Shown here: piece by piece, positions 56,694 through 64,000 of the stretch
Layout of the letters: each line of letters begins with the position of its first letter
Numbering within the stretch: the stretch's first letter is position 1
From: Symmetrospora coprosmae
Lineage: Eukaryota > Basidiomycota > Cystobasidiomycetes > Symmetrosporaceae
DNA: 64,000 bases
NCBI GenBank assembly: GCA_008802785.1
Contig: VUYT01000008.1
Coordinates: forward strand, 1-64,000
Reading direction: 5' to 3'
The notes under the pieces: model-generated
The model's database searches: none
The model's input: only the letters and a program-made list of their open reading frames with translations
What the model was told of the DNA's origin: nothing
Translations under genes and position numbers: made by a program

Positions 56694-57847
56694 TCGCAGC
56701 TGGCCAGCGTTAGACGGACTGGACAATCCGCCATGCACATCCGTCACGGTCGACGGCATTCGACCAGCTCGAAGCGACAGCGATCTTTGCACTAAGAATC
56801 CGGACCGCCGACTACGTCTAGCGCGTGGCTGCTCGCAAGTCCGGGATCTCCAACGCGGGTGCTTCACCATCAAGGGCACTATCTGTCGACTGCGGCAAGG
56901 ACTTGGGGACACCCAAGGGCGGACACCCGGCCGGTTCCAACCCAACCAGGAACCAGGCTTGACCGGAGCGCTGCTGGGCTGGTGCAGCAAAGCTCGGTGC
57001 GTCCACTGCTCCGAGGGGAGGGGCGACCACCCTAGGGGCGAAGCTCACTCGCAGCGAAGGAGGGTTGCGCAGCATGGGAAGCCTCGGTCTTGACGAACCG
57101 TGAATAGCAGTAGGGCTTTCCAGGTCGCGGGGAGGGCGGAAAAGGGAAGCATCGCCGAGCCCCATTAAATGCAATGGCTGTGTGTTGCTGGGTGGTCGGC
57201 GGACTGCGGTCGATGTACGACTGCCATGTCCCGTAGTCCAGGCTTAGTCACAGGGGGAGATTGCAACGGTCGCGTGGCAGTCTGCTCCACGTGCCTCTCG
57301 GGTCCGCGCTTTTCTGAGAGCGGAGGTTTCTTGAAACGCTGAAACGGGGGGCGAGGCAGCAGGGTGAAGGATCTGCATGTCCTTCTCTGCCTCCTCTCCC
57401 GCCTCTACACTACACCGTGTAGTCCCCTTATCGCTGCCCGGGACCCCCACCGCCGGACAAAAGCTCCCAGTGGATCCTCAGCGGACGACCCGCAAGCCGC
57501 GCGCGACCTGCAGCTGCCAGCCCGCGCGCAAATTGCCGCTGAGAAGGTCGAGAAGCAAGCAGGCAGCGACGGCCAGCGACTTGAGGAAGAACGGCACGGC
57601 TGCAGCCTGATCCCGCATCGCTGGCTGTCTTCTGGCATCCACACTGTGCACCACCCACCCAGAAGAGTCAGGTGCTCGAGGAGGAAAGTCGATCGAGGCC
57701 TCGACGAGACGAAGAGACTGCAGCTAGCTGCAACGGGACACGCGGCTGCGAGCGTAGCATCTATCTGGCTACGCTCGTAGCTCGCATCTGCAAGCACCGG
57801 CGAACGACGCCCGAGAGGCTCGAGCCCCCTCTTCCCGGGACGTCGTC
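56694..57847. other. 1.15-kb stretch without a convincing gene
   Basis: This gap lies between TRS20 and the DUF6534 gene, both on the plus strand. Frames of 100-140 codons exist on both strands but their translations are Arg/Pro/Ser-rich with no recognisable feature or splice continuation. It may hold a long 3' region, the next promoter, or a non-coding transcript; I see nothing that decides. Confidence 0.4.
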
Positions 57848-59917
57848 ATGCTGGGCATACTCGACGACTTTGGCTCGTACAATCCCTACCCCGTCGCGGC
57901 GTCTGGCTTCCTCCTCGGCACGCAGGTCACCCTCGTCCTCTTTGGCCTGCACGTTGGCCAGATCTTCCGTTACTACTACCGCTTCGGCCACGACGACAGG
58001 AAGGCCTACCGTTACGGCCTCGTCCCCGCCGTATTCGTCGTGTCGGCGACGCACATCGCCCTCGTCGTCGTCAGCATGTATCACTACTACGTTGAGGGAA
58101 TCCTCAGGCCGCAGGTTTGGGGCGCTTTCTATTGGGTGAGTGTCTCCGCCGCTGTGCTGACATCGCGAGATTGTCGGGCCACTACGAACCTTCCTTCCCC
58201 TTCGACGAAAGTACGACTCTTGTCACTGTGCTGACTTCTATTGCTTGTTTCTCTCCTCGCTCTGTGCGCACTATCTCCAACAGGGTCTCTCGTGTGCGTA
58301 TGAGCCACAGCCTCGATGCCCCCCTCCACCCTGCCGCTTTGGCTGACCTGGGGTCGGCGATATGTGCGAACACACAGCTCAGGACCTCCTCATTCCCGTC
58401 ATGTCTTCCATTGCCCACGTCTTCTTCGGGCACCGGATATGGAGGCTTGCGGCTATCAAGCGGAAGTGGTGGCTCGTCTACCTAGCCTGCGTGCTTGTCA
58501 CGCTTGGTTTCGGAGTGGCGTGAGTGCGCAGCGCCTAGCGGGAGCAACATTCACCGGCTGACAGAGCATGCTCACCGTTATTGCGTCATACTCGAGCAGA
58601 TTCGCCGCCCTTGCTCGGTTGTGGGCGGAAGATCCATGGGTGTCGTATGAGGAGTTCACGGTGCGTTATCTGTATTCGAGAGTCCGTGCTATTTGTCGAT
58701 TCCAGCTGAGTGAATCTCTGTCATGCTCACGTAGCGGAACCCTGTCGGCCCCGTCGCCAATGTTCTGCCCACTGTCTGGCTGTCGTGCGCCGCCAGCATC
58801 GACGGCCTTCTCACCGTTTCCCTCCTCTATCTGCTACTCAAGGAGAGTAAAGTGTCAGGCCGGGCAAAAAGACTGGTCGTGAAGATTGCCAGCTTGACTA
58901 TGGAGACGGGTGAGCCACGTCGTTGCTTACAATGGGCTGGGACGTATGCTGACTTGCCCTGCTTCACTAACACGCAGTCGCCGTTACACACGCGATAGGC
59001 GCCATCCTCTTTGTGCTCTGGCTGACCTCGCGCACAAGAACCAATGCCTTCTGGTTCTTCATACAGTCAGTCTATATAACCGGAGCTGCTGGAGGTTACG
59101 CGACTGATCACCCCGGTGTGCGAGCTGCAGGATAATCTCGGAGACATACGCTCTCAGCATCCTGTTCACCCTGAACTCGCGCAAGCGGTTCTGGAAGGCT
59201 GCCAGGCCTGACTCCGCGTACATGATGGAGCGACAGCTCGACATTATACAGCGTGACGAAGAGGCCGGAACGGGAGGCAACTCGACGCGGCAAAGCCCAG
59301 TCCAGACGAGATCGTATCCCACCTTGTCAAGTGATCCGGGTAGATCGGATATGCGGAAAGCGCACCCGAGCAATTTGAGGTCAATGGGTGCGCTGTTTCG
59401 GACATCCACCGCGACCTCGAGCGCTACGGATAGTGGTGAGGCGAGCGGGAGCAATTCGGGCGACACAGGTACTCGAGCAGCTTCGACACCTCGGCGGCAT
59501 CGTCAATCAACGGACAGGACCTATCTCGAAGCTGGTCCGCCACGCAAGGGCGATACGGATCAGTCGGTATCAGCGAGCAGTCGAAGTAGCGCAACAGCCG
59601 GCGCAAGGGACGAGGCGGGCGACGGACCTCTGTCTGCTGGCTTGGACAAGGAGCTCATGACACCGAGCACCGAGCTCGACGAGCAGGGCTATCTGCCTGT
59701 TCTTGGGCGGCATAGAGCTCTTAGCGCGGAGAGCACGGTGCGCGCGGCCGATACTGAGCCTGCCAGTGCAACGAGGCAAAGGAGGAGCATAGGTGACTTT
59801 GCGGAGTACCCGCCGAGCTCGGAGGATGCAGGGCAACGGCGCCAGCCACAAGAAGGGACTGGTACGGGAGCGCCAACGAAGCGGTCATCGCGAGTGCAGT
59901 GGCACGAGGCGCTATGA
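57848..59917 (+). CDS. Multi-pass membrane protein, DUF6534 family
   Basis: Basidiomycete-expanded family of seven-helix-like membrane proteins of unknown function. The first exon is 57848-58135 (SGFLLGTQVTLVLFGLHVGQIFRYYYRF; then a helix VPAVFVVSATHIALVVVSMY). Later exons: 58383-58519 with IPVMSSIAHVFFGHRIWRL, 58567-58660, 58735-58909 with VWLSCAASIDGLLTVSLLYLLLK, 58978-59065 with AVTHAIGAILFVLWLTSR, and 59131-59917 with ISETYALSILFTLNSRKRFW. The last matches the family's typical end. A ~220-residue Ser/Thr/Arg-rich cytosolic tail follows. The segment 58136-58382 is not resolved: one short exon is probably hidden there. The family name comes from the helix pattern and the LNSR motif. Confidence 0.7.
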
Positions 59918-60190
59918 GCGCTACAATGCGCTGTAGAGAGAGACCGCATATGCGGGCTTTCAGCTTGAGCGGCTTACTCACCGCGTGTGTACAACAGGCG
60001 GATATAGAGCCCAACCGTGTAGCATGTCTGATTCACTACTAGCAGCAGGGAAGGGAAGCCATCTTCGACCTTGACCTGGACTTTTGATCTAGTTATCCGC
60101 CACCGCGCGCGTCACCGCCTTGCTCCCTCGTGACTGCCTCTCCCCCCTTGACCCGCAGCCGCCATCTCCTGCACCGGTACTACGTCGAGC
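59918..60190. promoter_or_regulatory. short intergenic region before TMEM184-like gene
   Basis: About 270 bp between two plus-strand membrane-protein genes. It should hold the 3' end of the first and the promoter of the second. No TATA box is clear. Confidence 0.4.
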
Positions 60191-62981
60191 ATGCAGGACC
60201 AGCAGCATGGTCTGTACGCCATCGCTGAGGCGTTCACAGCTGCGGCAGCTGCGACCGAAAGCGGCGGCGAGAGCGAGACAGCCACGTCGCTGCCCGCCAA
60301 CGTGCTCGTGCTGTCGTCCGTCTGTGCAGGCGTCGCGACGTTGCTCTCGCTGTATTCTATCGTGCTTCAGCTCAGAAACTACCGCAAGCCTCTCGTCCGT
60401 GGGTGCAAATACATTCCGCTGCGCTGCTGTGCGTCGCTACCAGTGCTGACGGACGCTGCATCCTCTCACCGTCCAGAACGATGGGTCGTCCGGATCATCT
60501 GCATGGTGCCGATATACTCCCTGGCCAGCCTGATAGCGCTGTGGTCGCTCAACGCAGCTTTCCTCATTGATCTCGTTCGGGATCTCTACGAGGCCTTCTG
60601 CATCTAGTCAGTTCACGCCTTCTTCGGTCAGGCTCATGTCCGCGAAGCCTCGTCACGCGTGCTGATCCCACAGGCACGTCATCGGGCTTTCGACAGCTGC
60701 TTCTTCAGTTTGCTCATCACCTACCTCGGAGGCGAGCGGTCTCTCCTCATCCTGCTGCACGGAAGACAGCCAACACCGCATCCATGGCCCGTCAACCGCT
60801 TCCTTCAGCCGCTCGACATCAGCGACCCGTTCTCGTTTTTGTTCCTGAAGAGGGGCATCATGCGTGAGCGTCACGCTCCTGCTACGATATCTCAATACAT
60901 TGAGCTGCAAGACTCACATGCCTTCCGGACTTCGTCTTCTCGCAGAGTACGTCCAGCTCAAGCCCATCCTCGCAGTCATCACCGTCATCCTCAAAGCTAC
61001 AGGCACGTACGCCGAAGGGCAGTTCGAGGCAAATGCCGGTTACACCTACGTGTCAATCACGTACAACTTCAGCGTCTCGCTGGCTCTGTACTGCCTCGCC
61101 ATGTTCTGGGTGTGCACAAACTCGGACCTCCAGCCATTTCGGCCAATGCCCAAATTTCTCTGCGTCAAGAGTCTCGTCTTTGCGACGTTTTGGCAAGGGC
61201 TGGTCGTCTCCATCCTTGTCAGGACGGGCTTCCTGCATTCATGTGAGAAGTTACACTTGGAGAATGACTGCGCTTGCTCTTACTGACTCCTCGAATCGCA
61301 TTAGCGCGCTACGGGGATGAGAACTTCTCCATCGCATTGCAGGACTCTATCCTCTGCTTCGAAATGCCGCTATTTGCTCTCCTGCACCTCTACGCCTTCT
61401 CCCATCGCGACTACCTTCCGAGCGAAACGCGGACATTCTCCGGCCGCCTGCCATTCCGCTATGCTGTTCGCGACTCGCTGCTCGGCTACAAGGACGTTCT
61501 GGACGATTCTTTGACCACCTTCCGGGGCACCGGCTTCTCGTATCGCACCTTTGAGCCTGCTGAGGGAGGACTTCACTCGAACGTTGGGGATGCTCGGGCA
61601 AGAAGGGCGCGCGCAGGCCTGCGATATGCCAACGGAGGCAAGACAAAGTACTGGCTACCCATGCCGGGCGCCGATGTGGAAGAGGCCTATGGACGGCATA
61701 GCGCGGGCCATGCCCCACTCGGCGCCGGCGGGTACGCTGGCAAGGACACCAGACACCGCATAGCAGAAGCAGCGGGGGACTCGCAAGTCGCAGCGCAGGA
61801 GGTGCGGCACGGCATCGCAGAGATGATCGTCAATCCGATCCAAACGCTAGGGCGGAAGATCCGCGAACGGCGAGATGCAGACAGAGGGTATGCGCCGATC
61901 GCACCGGAGCAGGCCGACGAGGTCGTCCACCAGGACCCGCGGTACGTCATCGACCGTGTCGCATCCCGGCATGCAGAAGAGCGCGAAACGACATCCGGGC
62001 TGGTGCCATTCGGCCTGAATGGTAACGGCGAAGGCGGGCAGACGCTCATTGGCCGCACCGGCGAGTCTGCATCAGAAAGCAGCAGCGTGCGCGATGCGCG
62101 CCTCGAGTTTGGCGAGCCGGACGAGGATGAGGAACGCCTGTATGCGGATGCGCGGCAGCACGAATTCGGCGACTACAACTATCCGATCGTCGATGCAAGC
62201 AAGGAGGAGGCGAGGCGGAAGATGCGCGATCTCGAAGACGCGTTCATTGCGGGACGGAGTCGGAGGCCGGACTGGCGCACATTGGACCCAGCTGGGATGG
62301 GCAAGCGGCGGCAAAGCGGGCCACAGCAGGGTAAGAGTGGCAAAGCCAAAGGAAGTACCGTGCCGGGAAGGACAAGAAACAAGGCACTCCAGGGGGCTGT
62401 CGTTGATCTGCGCAAGGGCGTCGTAGATCTTCTCGTTGAAGACAAGCAGGCAGAGCAAGAGGAGCAGATTCTCGAGAGGTTGGTCAGGGCCGGTCAGCTT
62501 GTTCAGATCAAATCGCTGACGTTGGTTCACGCTGACCCGTGCCGCCAGAGGAGAGCCGTCGCTAAGAGCAGGTGGCCCAAGAAAGCTATTCCGACGGACG
62601 TACGGAACGCTCGACAACTCGGATGCCCAGCCAACGGCGGTACCATTTGCGCGCTTTACTGCAAAATTGCCCGAGACGCCGCCCATCGAGTCAGACACGG
62701 CACACCGCGAGCCAGGAACGGCGCTCATAGGGAAGCAAGGGCCCACTGTCCAGCTCGAGGAAGAGAACTCGACGGCCGTGCAGGCGCCGGACTTTGCTCG
62801 GCTGACGCATCTCCAGGACGGTCAGCCGTTCGAGCAAGTCCACGATCTGCACGACGAAGGGCACGGAGAGAATAACGGTGAAGCCGACAGAGTGGCCGAG
62901 GGCTCACCACCCGGTGCGGGTGCTCCGATCCAGCGCAGCAACAGAGACAGTACAGGGCCCGACTTCAACCCGTGGGATTAG
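60191..62981 (+). CDS. TMEM184 / organic solute transporter Ost-alpha family protein
   Basis: Seven-helix membrane protein of the Ost-alpha/TMEM184 family (PF03619), with proposed roles in vacuole or transport biology. Six exons (60191-60398, 60477-60606, 60697-60863, 60946-61242, 61305-62492, 62551-62981) give 806 residues. Family marks: LLSLYSIVLQLRNYRKP, then QRWVVRIICMVPIYSLASLIALW, YCFFSLLITYLGGERSLL, QYVQLKPILAVITVILKATG, YNFSVSLALYCLAMFW, and DENFSIALQDSILCFEMPLFALLHLYAF. After residue ~330 there is a tail of ~470 residues rich in charged and Gly/Ser residues, much longer than the conserved core, likely cytosolic. The donor at 62493 (GTCAGC) is weaker than most but is the best one that keeps phase. 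Confidence 0.88.
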
Positions 62982-64000
62982 ACAGACGAGCATTCGCTAC
63001 GATACACGTTGGAGAGCGGATGAAAATAGTTCTGTGTGCGCGTTGTTGTCATAGTATGCTCGATTGCAAAGTGACGATCTTGTCCTTGACCCGCGTCTAG
63101 GGTTGCCCGCTCGGGATCTGGGACGGCGAACGCTCAGACTCTTTCCTTCCGCCTTTCACAGCGGGAGGAGCGGCTTCTGCCTCTCCTGCAAGCCACTTCC
63201 CTCGGCAGGGCTGGTGCCGTAACAGGAGGGCTGAAGCCTAGATTGCTTTCGCTCTTCATCGCGTACGCACGGCTCCCAGTCGGTGCCCTATCGGCCGGAA
63301 CGCACGGTCCCGCTCCTTGACCTGCACATCCCTGCAGCCTTCTTCGCGTCAGACCCGGCTGCGCTCCTTCGCGGCTTTACAGCACTTTCGAGCCCATTCC
63401 CTGCCACGCCCTGATCCATCCCTCTCAAGCCCTTCCGACTCGTCCACCAGCCCGGACCCTCCCGGCGCGATGTGTAGTGAGATTTTAACCTCCCCACGTC
63501 TGGCCTGTCGCGTTATGAATTTGCCTTTCTGTAATCACGGGTGGATCAGATTTGGCTTAGTATGGACTTGGGGATTCGTCATCGACCGCGCGACGCGGAG
63601 AGGGCGCCTTTCTGTGTGGGAGGGCCGAGACTGCCGGACAGAGTGGGAGGAACATGGAGAGGATAGAGACGCAGAGGAAGAAAGGAGGGAGAGCGGCGAC
63701 GCAGGCTTGGGAGAACCTCGGGGACTGGATACAGGCAGAAGCGGCTCAGGCAGGGGACATGTTTGAGGTCGGGCTTTGGAGCAGGCGACGGCTGCCAGCG
63801 ATACGCACGAAGTAGGAATCGAGGTCAGTCATTGCACAATCGCTTACATGCTGTTTTCATGTACGCCAGCTCACCCTTTTCCGGACTGACGGCTGCCAGG
63901 GACGGTCGTCGTGGTGGGCGAAAGGCAGAGGGAGCGAACTTCGGCTGGCTTGCTCTCTTCTCTGTCCACCATCGACAGCAGCAGCAGCAGCAGGTGGAAT
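62982..64000. other. right edge without a supported gene
   Basis: About 1 kb after the TMEM184-like stop. A plus-strand frame at 63317-63766 is Ser/Arg/Glu-rich and shows no family feature, so I do not call it. A CAG-type repeat lies at about 63979-63993. The promoter of the next gene may begin here. Confidence 0.4.

Noticed and set aside
57364-57780. 138-codon plus-strand frame upstream of the DUF6534 gene
   Set aside because: Arg/Ser/Pro-rich, without homology or splice continuation; more likely promoter or leader sequence.
63317-63766. 149-codon plus-strand frame near the right edge
   Set aside because: Compositionally biased and without any family feature; no start context or intron support. 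Could be a 5' part of a gene beyond the window but this cannot be shown.
1-64000. tRNA, rRNA, CRISPR, transposon or virus-like elements
   Set aside because: I looked for B-box-like GGTTCGA sites, terminal repeats, transposase or polymerase motifs and spacer arrays and found none that I could support by eye. A tRNAscan and repeat-library search would be decisive.

Overview
This window looks like nuclear DNA of a basidiomycete fungus. The support is gene content (Hok1-type Hook adaptor, Rim15-type kinase, Elp2, Ino80, DUF6534 and DUF3605 family genes), a GC-rich coding style, and many short spliceosomal introns (mostly 44-130 bp; GTNNGN donors, often CTNAC-type branch sites). Ustilaginomycotina is my best guess, but the sequence does not fix the class. 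I read 22 protein-coding genes. For 20 of them the exon phases add up to a complete reading frame; the Hook gene has one doubtful junction and the DUF6534 gene has one unresolved exon. I saw no tRNA, rRNA, CRISPR, transposon or virus-like element.

Layout. 1-5613: GC-rich homopolymer edge, then a Nup120/Nup160 nucleoporin (+). 5923-13726: an F-box/LRR-like gene and the INO80 remodeller ATPase (both -). 14518-18000: 5-formyl-THF cyclo-ligase (+), an Rcr-type membrane protein (-), a DUF3605 protein (+). 18569-25421: a Zn2Cys6 transcription factor (+) convergent with a Hook dynein adaptor (-). 25696-28229: PIG-H/Gpi15 (+) convergent with a CaM kinase (-). 29054-42682: an unusual secreted Cys-rich protein (+) convergent with a very large Rim15-like PAS/kinase/response-regulator gene (-). 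43289-50682: Bsd2/NDFIP-type adaptor (-), an unknown TATA-driven gene (+), a Cys-rich zinc protein (-), a TesB-like thioesterase (-) and a 59-residue zinc-ribbon-like gene (-). 51196-56693: a second F-box-like gene (+), ELP2 (-) and TRAPP subunit Trs20 (+). 57848-62981: two polytopic membrane protein genes in tandem (DUF6534, then TMEM184/Ost-alpha). 62982-64000: no gene called.

The genes do not form a pathway cluster; they are mostly conserved housekeeping, trafficking and signalling genes in ordinary eukaryotic order. Loose themes are membrane traffic (HOK1, TRS20, BSD2, RCR, GPI15), nutrient and calcium signalling (RIM15, CaMK) and chromatin/RNA (INO80, ELP2, NUP120). I did not find a convincing new multi-gene system. 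The most noteworthy items are the chimeric secreted Cys-rich protein, stop-free introns of length 3n (notably in the CaM kinase regulatory tail), an 18-nt exon inside the zinc cluster, 37-44 bp introns in both F-box genes, and two small uncharacterised genes.
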